From an uncultured bacterium (lineage in GTDB: Bacteria; Bacillota; Clostridia; Oscillospirales; Oscillospiraceae), in contig CANASS010000017.1 of assembly GCA_947364395.1 (NCBI GenBank), positions 1 to 37,537 of the forward strand: a DNA stretch of 37,537 nucleotides. Direction: 5' to 3'. A model generated the notes under the pieces. That model was not told the origin of the DNA and did no database searches. It was given only the letters and a program-made list of their open reading frames with translations. The stretch's first letter is position 1; each line of letters opens with the position of its first letter. Positions 6,796 through 15,700 of this stretch are shown here, in pieces. Both the position numbers and the translations under genes were made by a program.

Positions 6796-7461
6796 TCACC
6801 AGAGGATGGCTCTCACATAGGGGTGCTTCATCAGCGGGGACAGCAGCCGGTTCAGCTCCCGCTCAGGGAAGGGCAGCCGGTCCAGGGAGAGCTCGATGGA
6901 CAAAACGCCGCCGCTGCGCTCATATTTGCAGGAGCGGGGCTCCAGCCCCAGCACCGACAGCTCCGCCATCACCCCGGTCAGCGCCTCGGGCCGGTCGTCG
7001 ATCTGGATCTGGAGCACGCCGGCGGCGGTGCCCAGCACGTCGTGGTCCCGGTGGAGGGCGGCCTGGACCACCACCAAAAACACCGTGCCCACGGCGCTGA
7101 CGGGGTACATACCCGCTCCCGTGGTCATGCCGATGCCCACCGTGGCCCACAGCCCGGCGGCGGTGGACAGGCCGGTGACCCCCCTCCGGCGGGCGAAAAT
7201 GGTGCCCGCTCCCAAGAAGCCGATGGCTGTGACCAGCCCGCTGGCAATCCGCCCCGGGTCCTGTTTCACCGCCTCGTAGCCCATCATGTCGAAAAAGCCG
7301 TACTTGGACACCAGCATCATCATGCAGGAGGCGAAGGCCACAATCAGATGGGTGCGGATACCCGCTCCCTTCAGCCGGATCTCCCGCTCCACCCCAATGA
7401 CGCCGCCGAACAGGGCGGCCAGTGCCAGCCGCAGTATCAGTTCCCAGGTGCTGGGACCCAT
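6796..7461 (-). CDS. MgtC/SapB family membrane protein
   Basis: This 221-residue protein has an N-terminal membrane domain of about four helices and a cytosolic ACT-like C-terminal domain. The family hallmark GGVIGVEREIRLKGAGIRTH (residues 19-38) is present, as is the YGFFDM...DPGRIASGLVTAIGFLGAG block. MgtC-like proteins are linked to magnesium homeostasis and modulation of ATP synthase in other bacteria; the role here is unknown. The start at 7461 has GGAGG five bases upstream. It lies 56 bp after hprK on the same strand, with a GC-rich hairpin (about 7486-7504) between them, so cotranscription from the hprK promoter is likely. Confidence 0.9.
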   Translation of the reverse strand: MGPSTWELILRLALAALFGGVIGVEREIRLKGAGIRTHLIVAFASCMMMLVSKYGFFDMMGYEAVKQDPGRIASGLVTAIGFLGAGTIFARRRGVTGLSTAAGLWATVGIGMTTGAGMYPVSAVGTVFLVVVQAALHRDHDVLGTAAGVLQIQIDDRPEALTGVMAELSVLGLEPRSCKYERSGGVLSIELSLDRLPFPERELNRLLSPLMKHPYVRAILW

Positions 7462-7517
7462 TTCGTCCTCCTCCCTTCCGCGCCCCCGGCGCTGGGCCGG
7501 GGATCAGTCCCCTGCGG

Positions 7518-8471
7518 TCATTCAGGGTTCATCTCCAAATACTTTTGGTCTATGTGGCTGTCCACCTGCATAGCCAGCTCCAGGGCGTCGTTGCAGCCCA
7601 TTTTCCTGTTCCGGTTGTTCATGGCGGCCACCTCGATGACCACCGCCAGATTCCGCCCCGGCCGGACCGGAATGGTGATGGTGGGCACCCGGGCGTCCAG
7701 CAGGGTGGTAAAGTGCACATCCGCCCCCAGCCGGTCGTACAGCTTGCCGTCCTGCCAGTTCTCCAGCTCGATCACCATGTCGATTGAGCTGTCGAATTTG
7801 ACGGCGGACATACCGAACAGCCGCCGCACGTCCACCACCCCAATGCCCCGCAGCTCAATATAGTAGCGGATCAGCTCCGGCGCGGTGCCGATGAGCCCTC
7901 CGCTGGGGTTGCGGCGGATCTCGATGGCGTCGTCGGCAATGAGGCGGTGGCCCCGCTTCACCAGCTCGATGGCGGTCTCGCTCTTGCCGATGCCCGACTC
8001 CCCCGCCAGCATGACCCCTTCGCCGTACACCTCCACCAGCACGCCGTGGCGGGTGATGGTGGGGGACAGGGCGGTGCGCAGGTAGGCGATCATGGTGCTC
8101 ATGATGCTGGAAGTGTTCTCCTGGGTGCCGAGGATGGCCTGATCGTGCTTCCGGGCCATCTCCATGCACTCCAGGTAGGGCTTCAGCCCCCGGGCGAAGA
8201 TGACCGCCGGGGTGTGGTAGGAAAACAGCTTGTCGAACACCGCCGCCCGCATGGCGGGCGTGATCCCCTCCAGGTAGGAGATCTCCACCAGGCCCAGCAG
8301 CTGCATCCGCTCCCGGTCAAAGTAGTCGAAAAACCCGGTGAGCTGGAGGCCGGGACGGTTCACGTCGTCAATGGTGATGAGCTTCTCCCGGTAGCCCTCC
8401 GGCCCGTACAATACATTCAGGTGAAAGTTGTCGATGATGGTTCCCAGCTTGATGCCAGTCTTGCCCGCCAA
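7518..8471 (-). CDS. hprK: HPr kinase/phosphorylase
   Basis: This bifunctional enzyme phosphorylates and dephosphorylates Ser46 of HPr, setting carbon catabolite repression in Firmicutes. The N-terminal DRTGG-like domain carries VLYGPEG and DVNRPGLQLTGFFDYF. The C-terminal domain has the P-loop GESGIGKSE, followed by the ADDAIEI segment and the signature RGIGVVDVRRLFG. The frame stays open to an ATG at 8504, but that ATG has no ribosome binding site. TTG 8471 is preceded by AAGGAG with good spacing and gives about 317 residues, close to the family length. I therefore prefer TTG; the start is uncertain by 11 codons. Confidence 0.92.
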   Translation of the reverse strand: MAGKTGIKLGTIIDNFHLNVLYGPEGYREKLITIDDVNRPGLQLTGFFDYFDRERMQLLGLVEISYLEGITPAMRAAVFDKLFSYHTPAVIFARGLKPYLECMEMARKHDQAILGTQENTSSIMSTMIAYLRTALSPTITRHGVLVEVYGEGVMLAGESGIGKSETAIELVKRGHRLIADDAIEIRRNPSGGLIGTAPELIRYYIELRGIGVVDVRRLFGMSAVKFDSSIDMVIELENWQDGKLYDRLGADVHFTTLLDARVPTITIPVRPGRNLAVVIEVAAMNNRNRKMGCNDALELAMQVDSHIDQKYLEMNPE

Positions 8472-8561
8472 TCCAGTCACGCTCCTTATTGTAGTGATAT
8501 TCATTTTCTATCTTACCACATTCTGTCCCCGAAAAAAATAGCAAATCCAGCAAATTCACAC

Positions 8562-8590
8562 TTGATTTTTTCTCATCCCTATGGTAGCAT
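8562..8590 (+). promoter_or_regulatory. Predicted rpmB promoter
   Basis: TTGATT (8562-8567) and TAGCAT (8585-8590) are spaced by 17 bp, about 50 bp upstream of the rpmB start. The remaining AT-rich part of the hprK-rpmB divergent spacer probably holds the hprK promoter, which I could not resolve. Confidence 0.5.
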
Positions 8591-8640
8591 AATGTAGTTA
8601 TCGTTTGAACGAATTTCAACCAGCGAGGAGGTTAGTCAAT

Positions 8641-8829
8641 ATGGCCAAATGCGAGTTCTGCGGCAAAGGCGTGAACTTCGGCATCCAGGTGTCCCACTCC
8701 CACCGCCGCTCCAACCGCCCCTGGAAGCCCAACGTGAAGCGCGTCAAGGCTGTGGTGGACGGTGCGCCCAAGCACGTCTATGTGTGCACCCGCTGCCTCC
8801 GCTCCGGCAAGGTCACCCGCGCCGTGTGA
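8641..8829 (+). CDS. rpmB: 50S ribosomal protein L28
   Basis: This is a 62-residue ribosomal protein of the large subunit. The start MAKCEFCGKG and the HSHRRSNRPWKPNVKRV block are diagnostic of L28. It has two CxxC pairs (Cys4/Cys7 and Cys49/Cys52), so it is the zinc-binding form. ATG 8641 follows GAGGAGG with suitable spacing; an upstream in-frame extension lacks support. It is a single-gene unit between a promoter and a strong terminator. Confidence 0.97.
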   Translation: MAKCEFCGKGVNFGIQVSHSHRRSNRPWKPNVKRVKAVVDGAPKHVYVCTRCLRSGKVTRAV

Positions 8830-8843
8830 TTCCATAGGGAAGC

Positions 8844-8880
8844 AAATCAGGCCCCGCGCAGTGCGCGGGGCCTGATTTTT
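8844..8880. terminator. Strong bidirectional terminator between rpmB and plsY
   Basis: A 16-bp stem, AAATCAGGCCCCGCGC (8844-8859) with GCGCGGGGCCTGATTT (8863-8878), has a 3-nt loop and a following T run on the plus strand and an A/T-rich flank on the other. It ends the rpmB transcript and, on the minus strand, the der-plsY transcript. Confidence 0.85.
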
Positions 8881-9691
8881 ATTTTCCGTCCTTCTTTCCC
8901 TTTTCCGTCTCTGGACCGGACTCGTCCTTTTTTTCCTCCTCCGCAGGCGGCTCCGGCGGCGGGGAGCCGCTCTCCTCCGCCCCGGTCTTTTTTGACTGGC
9001 TCCCCTTGTGGAAGGCGAACTTAGACTCGGTGCCCTTCACCAGGCGCACCATGTTCCCCCGGTGCCCCCACAGCAGCAGCCCGCCCATGACGGCGGCCAG
9101 CAGCAAAATCAGCGGGTCCTGATACACGATCCAGGAGGCCGCGATGAAGGACGCTCCCCCCCAGCAGGACCCCAGGGACACGTACCGGGTGGCGGCCACC
9201 AGCACGATGAATCCCACCCACACCGTCACGGGGACGATCCAGCTGGGGAGCGCGCCGTCCCCGCCGATGCCGATCATAAGGGCCACCGCGCTGCCGGACA
9301 GCACCCCCTTGCCCCCCCGGAACTGGAAGGTGCAGGGGAACATGTGGCCGATCATGCAGAAGGCGCCCGCCCAGTACTTGGACAGGGTGACCAGCTCCGG
9401 CGAGATATGCCCGGCGATGAACATGGCGAACAGCACCGCCAAAACCGCCTTGAGGGCGTCGCTGAGGATGACCGCCGCCGTCAGGGGGCCGCCAAACACC
9501 CGGTAAAAATTGGTCAGCCCGGCGTTGCCGCTGCCGTGGTCCCGGATATCGTCCCGCAGGATGTAGCGGGACACCACCACGGCCCCGTTGAAGCATCCCA
9601 GGAAATAGGCCACCACGGCCACGCCGACGGCCGCCACCGCCAGCCAGCCGGCGCTGACACCCGCCGCTTCCAGCATACGAGAATTCAGCAT
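8879..9691 (-). CDS. plsY: Glycerol-3-phosphate acyltransferase PlsY with a long charged tail
   Basis: This membrane enzyme transfers an acyl group from acyl-phosphate to glycerol-3-phosphate, the first step of phospholipid synthesis. Family motifs are visible: GSGNAGLTNFYRVFG after the first helices, FRGGKGVLSG in the middle, and HRGNMVRLVKGTESKF near the end. About five to six membrane helices are apparent. The core ends near residue 215 and is followed by about 50 residues rich in Lys, Glu and Pro, which most PlsY proteins lack. ATG 9691 follows AAGGAGG by seven bases. The der stop codon overlaps the spacer, so translation is probably coupled. Confidence 0.95.
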   Translation of the reverse strand: MLNSRMLEAAGVSAGWLAVAAVGVAVVAYFLGCFNGAVVVSRYILRDDIRDHGSGNAGLTNFYRVFGGPLTAAVILSDALKAVLAVLFAMFIAGHISPELVTLSKYWAGAFCMIGHMFPCTFQFRGGKGVLSGSAVALMIGIGGDGALPSWIVPVTVWVGFIVLVAATRYVSLGSCWGGASFIAASWIVYQDPLILLLAAVMGGLLLWGHRGNMVRLVKGTESKFAFHKGSQSKKTGAEESGSPPPEPPAEEEKKDESGPETEKGKKDGK

Positions 9692-9693
9692 GT

Positions 9694-11022
9694 TCAATCC
9701 TCCTTATCTCCCTTTTGTCGGATGGTGATGCGCACCGGGGTCCCAGTGAGGCCGAAGGTGGCCCGGATCTGGTTCTCCAGGTAGCGCTGGTAAGAAAAGT
9801 GGAACAGCTTGGCGTCGTTGCAGAAAATGACGAAATGGGGGGGCTTCACCCCGATCTGGGTCATATAGTAGATTTTCAGCCGCTTGCCCTTGTCCGTGGG
9901 GGGCTGGACCCGGGCCTGGGCGTCGTTGAGCACCTGATTGAGCACCCCGGTGGGTATGCGCATAGCGGCCTGATTCACCACGTTGTCGATGAGGCCGAAC
10001 AGCCTGTCCACCCGCTGGCCGGTGAGGGCGGAGATAAACAGCACCGGGGCGTAGGTCATATAGCTCAGATCCCGCCGCACGTCCTCCTCCATGCGCTGCA
10101 TGGTCTTGCCGTCCTTCTCAATGGCGTCCCATTTATTCACCACGATGACGCAGGCCTTGCCCGCCTCATGGGCCAGTCCGGCCACTTTGGTGTCCTGCTC
10201 GGTGACCCCCTCCTGGGCGTCGATCATGATAACGCACACATCGCTGCGCTCGATGGCCATGGTGGCCCGGAGGACGGAGAACTTCTCCACCCGGTCGTCC
10301 ACCTTGGACTTTTTGCGCATCCCGGCGGTGTCGATGATGAGGTATTTCTGCCCGTCCTTCTCCAGATAACTGTCCACCGCGTCCCGGGTGGTGCCCGCCA
10401 CATCGGACACGATCACCCGCTCCTGGCCCAGAATTCGATTCACCAGGGAGGACTTGCCCACGTTGGGCTTGCCGATGATGGCCACCTTCACCACGTCGTC
10501 CTCTTCCTCCTCCTGGTCCTCCGGAGGGAAGAATTCAAAGCAGGCGTCCAGCAGGTCGCCGGTGCCGTGGCCGTGGACGGCGGAGACAGGCATGGGGTCT
10601 CCCAGCCCCAAATTGTAAAATTCGTACATATCCGGGTCGGTGTGGCCGGTGGAGTCCATCTTGTTCACCGCCAGCACCACCGGCTTCCTGGAGCGCTGAA
10701 GCATCCCGGCCACATCCTGGTCGGCGGCGGTCATGCCGGTGCGGATGTCGCACACAAAGACGATGACGGTGGCGGAGGCAATGGCGATCTCCGCCTGCTC
10801 CCGCATGAAGGACAGGATCTGATCGTCGGTGCCCGGCTCGATGCCGCCGGTGTCCACCAGGTCAAAGGTGCGGCCACGCCATTCTGCCTGGGCGTACAGC
10901 CTGTCCCGGGTGACGCCGGGGGTGTCCTCCACAATGGACAGCCGTTTGCCGGTGAGCTTATTGAACAGCATGGATTTCCCCACATTGGGGCGGCCCACAA
11001 TGGCCACCAGGGGCTTTGCCAT
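9694..11022 (-). CDS. der: GTPase Der (EngA), ribosome assembly
   Basis: This 442-residue protein has two consecutive GTPase domains and a C-terminal KH-like domain, the arrangement unique to Der, which acts in maturation of the 50S subunit. The first P-loop is GRPNVGKS (about 10-17) with DTPGVTRDR and NKMD. The second is GKPNVGKSS with DVAGTTRDAVD and NKWD. Length and motif order match the family. It is the first gene of a der-plsY unit driven by a perfect consensus promoter at 11109-11137. Confidence 0.97.
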   Translation of the reverse strand: MAKPLVAIVGRPNVGKSMLFNKLTGKRLSIVEDTPGVTRDRLYAQAEWRGRTFDLVDTGGIEPGTDDQILSFMREQAEIAIASATVIVFVCDIRTGMTAADQDVAGMLQRSRKPVVLAVNKMDSTGHTDPDMYEFYNLGLGDPMPVSAVHGHGTGDLLDACFEFFPPEDQEEEEDDVVKVAIIGKPNVGKSSLVNRILGQERVIVSDVAGTTRDAVDSYLEKDGQKYLIIDTAGMRKKSKVDDRVEKFSVLRATMAIERSDVCVIMIDAQEGVTEQDTKVAGLAHEAGKACVIVVNKWDAIEKDGKTMQRMEEDVRRDLSYMTYAPVLFISALTGQRVDRLFGLIDNVVNQAAMRIPTGVLNQVLNDAQARVQPPTDKGKRLKIYYMTQIGVKPPHFVIFCNDAKLFHFSYQRYLENQIRATFGLTGTPVRITIRQKGDKED

Positions 11023-11108
11023 GGATATCCCTCCTGACTATCAACAATATTTATCAGTTTCTGGAAGCCCGGCGCGGACATGACGGCGCTCCGGGCAATA
11101 TTTCACAC

Positions 11109-11137
11109 ATTATAGGGTAGTATACCAAATCTGTCAA
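11109..11137 (-). promoter_or_regulatory. Consensus sigma-A promoter for der-plsY
   Basis: On the minus strand a perfect TTGACA (11132-11137) and a perfect TATAAT (11109-11114) are separated by 17 bp, 90 bp upstream of der. The spacer also holds a TATACT that could act as a second -10. The rest of the 311-bp gap (11023-11333) has no supported gene; it is GC-rich and open by chance. Confidence 0.85.
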
Positions 11138-11333
11138 AAAAAAGATAGGGGAAAAATCAAAATTTTTGGGGTGAAAGCGGCAAAAAACCTGGAGCCGCGC
11201 CGGGCAGGCGGTCCGGCCCAAAGCAAAAGGGACCCGTCCCCCGCGCCCTGCGGAGGACAGGCCCCATGACCGTCTCAACGGTTTTCTCTGTTTTTGTACG
11301 GCACACTCCGGCTGTCCCCGCCTTTTGCGCCGT

Positions 11334-12059
11334 TTACTCCTCCCAGTTGTGCCAGACGTTCTGCACGTCGTCGTTGTCCTCCATCATGTCGATAAGCTTC
11401 TCCATGTTCTTGACATCGCCCTCATCAGACAAGGCCACGTAGTTCTGGGGCACCATCTCCACCTTGGCGGAGGCAAACACGTAGCCCTTCTCCTCCATGG
11501 CGGCCAGCACCGCGCCGAAATCGTCCGGGGCGGTGTAGACGGTGAAGCAGTCCTCGTCGGCCTCGAAGTCGGCCGCGCCGCAGTCCAGGGCGTCCATCAT
11601 GGCGGTCTCCTCGTCCAGGTCCTCCCGCTCGATGACCAGTACGCCCTTCTGGTCGAAGGACCAGGACACGCAGCCGGTAGCCCCCAGGTTGCCGCCGAAC
11701 TTGTCAAAGCAGTGGCGGACCTCGGAGGCGGTGCGGTTGCGGTTGTCGGTGAGTGTCTCCACAATGACGGCCACGCCGCCGGGGCCGTACCCCTCGTAGG
11801 TGATGGCCTCGTAGTCGTTGGCATTGCCGGAGCCCACGGCCTTCTCAATGGTGCGCTTGATGTTGTCGTTGGGCATGTTGGCGGCTCGGGCCTTGGCAAT
11901 GACGGTGGCCAGCCGGGAGTTGTTGTTGGGGTCGCCGGAGCCGCCGGTCTTGACGGCCACGATGATCTCCCGGGCGATCTTGGTGAACGCAGCAGAGCGC
12001 TTGGCGTCCGCCGCGCCCTTGGTCTTTTGGATATTATGCCACTTGGAATGACCTGACAT
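11334..12059 (-). CDS. YebC/PmpR family protein (translation or transcription factor)
   Basis: This 241-residue protein belongs to the YebC/PmpR family. The start MSGHSKWHNIQKTKGAADAK is diagnostic. The blocks NMPNDNIKRTIEKAVG, YEGYGPGGVAVIVETLTDN and GCVSWSFDQKGV follow in the usual order. Members have been described as transcription regulators and, more recently, as factors easing translation of proline-rich stretches. ATG 12059 is chosen because the conserved sequence starts there; the upstream in-frame extension is not conserved. It is a single-gene unit with its own promoter. Confidence 0.95.
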   Translation of the reverse strand: MSGHSKWHNIQKTKGAADAKRSAAFTKIAREIIVAVKTGGSGDPNNNSRLATVIAKARAANMPNDNIKRTIEKAVGSGNANDYEAITYEGYGPGGVAVIVETLTDNRNRTASEVRHCFDKFGGNLGATGCVSWSFDQKGVLVIEREDLDEETAMMDALDCGAADFEADEDCFTVYTAPDDFGAVLAAMEEKGYVFASAKVEMVPQNYVALSDEGDVKNMEKLIDMMEDNDDVQNVWHNWEE

Positions 12060-12118
12060 ATTGAAATCGTTCCCTTCTTGTGAGGTGTAAGCCCCTGGGG
12101 GCAGAAAATTCATCCATT

Positions 12119-12147
12119 AATATAGCACACTTCTCCCCGCTTTTCAA
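12119..12147 (-). promoter_or_regulatory. Predicted sigma-A promoter for yebC
   Basis: On the minus strand TTGAAA (12142-12147) and TATATT (12119-12124) are spaced by 17 bp, 60 bp upstream of the yebC start. Confidence 0.7.
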
Positions 12148-12202
12148 CCCCCGGCAGGAAAAGTCCCCACGGGAAAAGGTCCGCCGGAACTTCCTCCCCG
12201 GC

Positions 12203-13396
12203 TCACAGGGAAAGGATAAACTGCTGGGCGGTGCGGGGCGTCTGTGCGCCGTGAAACCGCTCCCAGGCCACCGCCCGGCTGTGGAGCTCCTCCTGGGGCA
12301 GGTCCAGCCCCCGCTGGGCGGCCAGCTTGTCCACCATGGCCAGGAATTCCCCCTTTCCCAGCCCCTGGAACAGCACCCGCACCCCAAAGCGGTCCGCCAG
12401 CGAGGTTTTCTCCCGAATGGTCTCGGAGCGGTCCATCTCGTCCCCCGCCCGCTCAGAGATGGTCTGGCGCACCAGGTGCCGCCGGTTGGAGGTGGCGTAA
12501 ACGGCCACATTTTGGGGCCGCCGCTCCACGCCGCCCTCCAGAATGGTTTTAAGTACGGAGTAGGTGGCGTCGTCCCGGTCGAAGGTGAGGTCGTCGATGA
12601 ACACGATAAATTTCTGCCTCCGCCCGTCCAGCCTGCGGATGAGGGCGGGCAGGCCCCCCAGGTCCGCCTTGTCCGCCTCAATAAGCCGCAGCTCCTCCAT
12701 CCCGGGCAGGGTGAGCAAATGCTTCACAGTGGCCGACTTGCCCGTGCCGCTCTCACCGTAGAGGAGCACGTTGTTCACATACCTTCCCTCCACCAGGGCC
12801 CGGGTGTTGCGCTCCACCTCCGCCCGCTGCCCGTCGTAACCAAGCAGCTGGTCCGAGGCGGGACAGTCCGGGTGTCCCACCGGAATGAGCCTCCCGCTCT
12901 CCCACGCAAAGGCCCGGAAGCGGGCAAACCGCCCCGCCCCCTCCTTCCGATAGGCCGCCGTCAGCCCCTCAAAGGAGAAAGGCACCCCCCTCTGCCACCG
13001 GGGCAGCCCGGTGAGCACGCCTTGGTAGTCGCTGTCCAGCAGCTTGCCCAGGTGGGACAGCCACCGGTCGCAGTCCACGCTGGCCAGCAGCTCAAAGGCG
13101 GAGATATCCAGCTTGGCCGCCTGCTCCAGGGCCGGGTCCATGTCTCCCCGCTCCGCCAGCATCGGGTAGGGACTCTCCGACCACCGCAGGGCCTCCCCCA
13201 GCCAATGGCCCAGGCCGGGCTTCCGTTCCGCCCGCAGCTGATAGAACAGGTCGGTATAGGCTTCCAGCCCGCCCAGGCCGTCCCCTTGGGCGGCGCAGGT
13301 CAGCAGCCGCAGGGCGGCGTCCATCACCGGCTGGGTGAGCAAATCCTTATACGCCGTCACGCCCCGCAGGGCGGCCAGCATGGTTTTCACGTGCAT
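12203..13396 (-). CDS. DUF815-type AAA ATPase
   Basis: This protein of about 397 residues has a C-terminal AAA domain. It has Walker A GESGTGKSA, Walker B KFIVFIDDLTFD and an arginine-rich segment (YATSNRRHLVRQT) that resembles sensor 1 and the arginine finger region. The N-terminal 150 residues are helical. The family is common in Firmicutes and has no settled function. ATG 13396 has GAGG eight bases upstream; a nearby in-frame ATG at 13402 is too close to that site. It lies between yebC and psuG on the same strand, with a terminator on the psuG side, so it is probably its own unit. Confidence 0.85.
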   Translation of the reverse strand: MHVKTMLAALRGVTAYKDLLTQPVMDAALRLLTCAAQGDGLGGLEAYTDLFYQLRAERKPGLGHWLGEALRWSESPYPMLAERGDMDPALEQAAKLDISAFELLASVDCDRWLSHLGKLLDSDYQGVLTGLPRWQRGVPFSFEGLTAAYRKEGAGRFARFRAFAWESGRLIPVGHPDCPASDQLLGYDGQRAEVERNTRALVEGRYVNNVLLYGESGTGKSATVKHLLTLPGMEELRLIEADKADLGGLPALIRRLDGRRQKFIVFIDDLTFDRDDATYSVLKTILEGGVERRPQNVAVYATSNRRHLVRQTISERAGDEMDRSETIREKTSLADRFGVRVLFQGLGKGEFLAMVDKLAAQRGLDLPQEELHSRAVAWERFHGAQTPRTAQQFILSL

Positions 13397-13520
13397 TGTC
13401 ATCACCTCATGGCGGATATTATACGGCATTTCCGCCAAAAAGACAATCCTTCGCGGCAAAAAACCATTTCAGCTTGCTGGGACTTCAGGAAAACCCTTCC
13501 ACACGGGCGGACGGTTGGAC

Positions 13521-13554
13521 AAAAGGAGGCCCCCGCCGCTGGGCGGGGGCCTCC
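13521..13554 (-). terminator. Intrinsic terminator downstream of psuG
   Basis: A 13-bp GC-rich stem (13525-13537 with 13542-13554) is followed on the minus strand by TTTT (13521-13524), 15 bp after the psuG stop codon. Confidence 0.75.
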
Positions 13555-13568
13555 TCGCTGGGGCTGTA

Positions 13569-14486
13569 TCACTGAGCCAGGCACGCCGCGGTCCTGGCGG
13601 CCAGCCGGGCGTTGTTGAACACCAGCTGGATGTTGGAATCCAGGCTGTCCCCGCCGGTGAGCTCCTTCACCTTGGCCAGCAGGAAGGGCGTGGTCTCCTT
13701 GCCGTGGACACCGTTGGCGGCCGCCTGCTCCAGGGCCTCGCCGATGGCTGCGTTAATGACCTTCGGGTCCATGGAATACTCCTCGGGGATGGGGTTGGTC
13801 ACCAGCATCCCGCCTTGGAAGCCCAGCTCCAGGCTGGCCTGGAAGGCCGCCGCCAGCTCTTCGGGGCTGTCCACCTGATAGTCCACGGAAAACCCGCTGT
13901 GCCGGGTGTAGAAGGCGGGCAGCTCCTTGGTGCCGTAGCCCAGCACGGGCACGCCGTGGGTCTCCAGGTACTCCAGGGTAAGGCCCAGGTCCAGGATGGA
14001 CTTGGCCCCGGCGCACACCACCATGACGGGGGTATGGGCCAGCTCCTCCAGGTCGGCGGAGATGTCCATGGTGGTCTCCGCCCCACGGTGGACCCCCCCG
14101 ATACCGCCGGTGGCAAAGACCTTGATGCCCGCCATATGGGCGATAATCATGGTGGTGGCGACGGTGGTGGCCCCGTCCTGCCCCCGGGCGCACAGCATGG
14201 CCAGATCCCTGCGGCTGGCCTTGGTGACGGCGGTGCCCGTCCTGCCCAGATACTCGATCTCCTCCTTGGTGCACCCGGCCTTCAGCCGCCCGCCGATGAT
14301 GGCGATGGTGGCGGGGACGGCCCCGTTCTCCCGGATGATGCCCTCCACCGCCAGGGCGGTCTCCACGTTCTGGGGGTAGGGCATGCCGTGGGAGATGATG
14401 GTGGACTCCAGGGCCACCACGGGTTTGCCGGCGGCAAGAGCCTGGGCCACCTCGGGAGATACGTCCAGATACTTGTTCATGCTCAT
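13569..14486 (-). CDS. psuG: Pseudouridine-5'-phosphate glycosidase
   Basis: This 305-residue enzyme splits pseudouridine 5'-phosphate into uracil and ribose 5-phosphate, the second step of pseudouridine breakdown. Family motifs are clear: VALESTIISHGMPYPQNVE, then GGRLKAGCTKEEIEYLGR, ATTVATTMIIAHMAGIKVFA and TGGIGGVHRGAETTMDISAD. The lysine and aspartate needed for catalysis lie in these blocks. ATG 14486 is preceded by AAGGAGG by nine bases; the frame stays open much further upstream but that part is not conserved. The kinase gene psuK precedes it by 92 bp on the same strand. Confidence 0.95.
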   Translation of the reverse strand: MSMNKYLDVSPEVAQALAAGKPVVALESTIISHGMPYPQNVETALAVEGIIRENGAVPATIAIIGGRLKAGCTKEEIEYLGRTGTAVTKASRRDLAMLCARGQDGATTVATTMIIAHMAGIKVFATGGIGGVHRGAETTMDISADLEELAHTPVMVVCAGAKSILDLGLTLEYLETHGVPVLGYGTKELPAFYTRHSGFSVDYQVDSPEELAAAFQASLELGFQGGMLVTNPIPEEYSMDPKVINAAIGEALEQAAANGVHGKETTPFLLAKVKELTGGDSLDSNIQLVFNNARLAARTAACLAQ

Positions 14487-14578
14487 CGTAAAATTCCTCC
14501 TTATTTTCATTGGCTGTGCTGAGCCCGTGCTAAACGCTGTTTTGCAATCAAAAAGTCTTTCTTTCTGCCCCTCTTTCT

Positions 14579-15667
14579 TCAGACAGAAAAAGAAGCGATC
14601 CGCTCCATAAGCGCCTCCACGCTCATGGCGTCGTTGATGGTCTCGCCGCTCTCCATAGCGATGGCGGCGGCGGCAAGGCCCGCCCGGGCGGTGTCCTCCA
14701 GGGCGGTGCCCTCCAAATAGGCCCAGGCCAGCGCCGCCATAAAGGCGTCCCCGCATCCGGTGGTATTCACCATGTTCCCCTTTAAGCAGGGCAGGCGCAC
14801 CCGGCCGCTGTGGTCCGCCGCCAGCACCCCGTCCCCGCCCAGGGAGATGAACACCCGGCGCAGGCCCGTCTCCAGCAGGGCGTCCGCCGCCCGGTTCAGG
14901 CTTGTCTCGCCGGTGATGGCCACCCCGGACAGCAGCTCCGCCTCGATGCGGTTGGGCTTGAGGGTGTGGAGCCGCCCCAGCACCGGCCGCAGCTTCTCCG
15001 CCTTGGCGGTGGACACCGGGTCGGCAAAGACAGGGGGCTTCACGTGCTGGGCCAGCCACTGGATGGCCTCGGCGGGGATGTTGGCGTCCGCCACCACCAG
15101 CTGGGCGTTTTGCAGCAGCTGGGCCCGGGAGGCCAGAAACGCCGGGGTGATATGGCGGTAGATGTCCATATCGGATAAGGCCAGCTCCATTTCCCCCCTC
15201 TCGTCGGCGATGAAGAGGTAGGTGGACGTGCGCTCCCCCGGCGCCTGGAGGGCCCGGCTGATGTCGATGCCCAGTTCCCCGCAGGAGGCGGCGATCCGCT
15301 GGGCGTGGCCGTCGTCCCCGAAGGCGGTGAGTAGACGGGTATCCACCCCCAAAAGGGCCATATTGTGGGCGATGTTCCGCCCCACGCCCCCCAGGCTCAT
15401 GCGCACCACGCCGGGGTTGGAGTCCGCCCGCACCAGCGGAGCGCTGGACACGCCGCCGATGTCCATGTTCACCCCTCCCACCACTACGGCGTAGGGGGCG
15501 GTGGACACGATATAGCCCTTTCCGGCGATGTGTCCCTTCTTCATCAGGTTGGATATGTGCACCGCCACCGACGACCGGGCGATGCCCGCCTTATCCGCCA
15601 GCTCCTGCTGGGAAATGAGCGGGTTCTCCTCAATCCATCGCAGAATCTGCCGTTCCCGCTGGGTCAT
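14579..15667 (-). CDS. psuK: PfkB-family kinase with N-terminal winged HTH, probable pseudouridine kinase
   Basis: This 362-residue protein combines a winged helix-turn-helix (residues 1-55, with ILRWIEENPLISQQELADKA) and a PfkB sugar kinase domain. The kinase part has GGVNMDIGG, the SLGGVGRNIAHN segment and the anion-hole/catalytic motif NTTGCGDAFMAALAWAY. With psuG next door, phosphorylation of pseudouridine is the likely reaction. The HTH suggests it also regulates its own operon, as in related HTH-PfkB proteins. ATG 15667 follows GAGG by eight bases; two upstream GTG codons are less suitable. A promoter lies at 15701-15729. Confidence 0.88.
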   Translation of the reverse strand: MTQRERQILRWIEENPLISQQELADKAGIARSSVAVHISNLMKKGHIAGKGYIVSTAPYAVVVGGVNMDIGGVSSAPLVRADSNPGVVRMSLGGVGRNIAHNMALLGVDTRLLTAFGDDGHAQRIAASCGELGIDISRALQAPGERTSTYLFIADERGEMELALSDMDIYRHITPAFLASRAQLLQNAQLVVADANIPAEAIQWLAQHVKPPVFADPVSTAKAEKLRPVLGRLHTLKPNRIEAELLSGVAITGETSLNRAADALLETGLRRVFISLGGDGVLAADHSGRVRLPCLKGNMVNTTGCGDAFMAALAWAYLEGTALEDTARAGLAAAAIAMESGETINDAMSVEALMERIASFSV

Positions 15668-15700
15668 GGACACCACCTCTAAACTTTTCTCTTTTTGTTA

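Noticed and set aside
11054..11278. Short minus-strand frame in the der-yebC gap
   Set aside because: It covers the der promoter, has no ribosome binding site and looks random.
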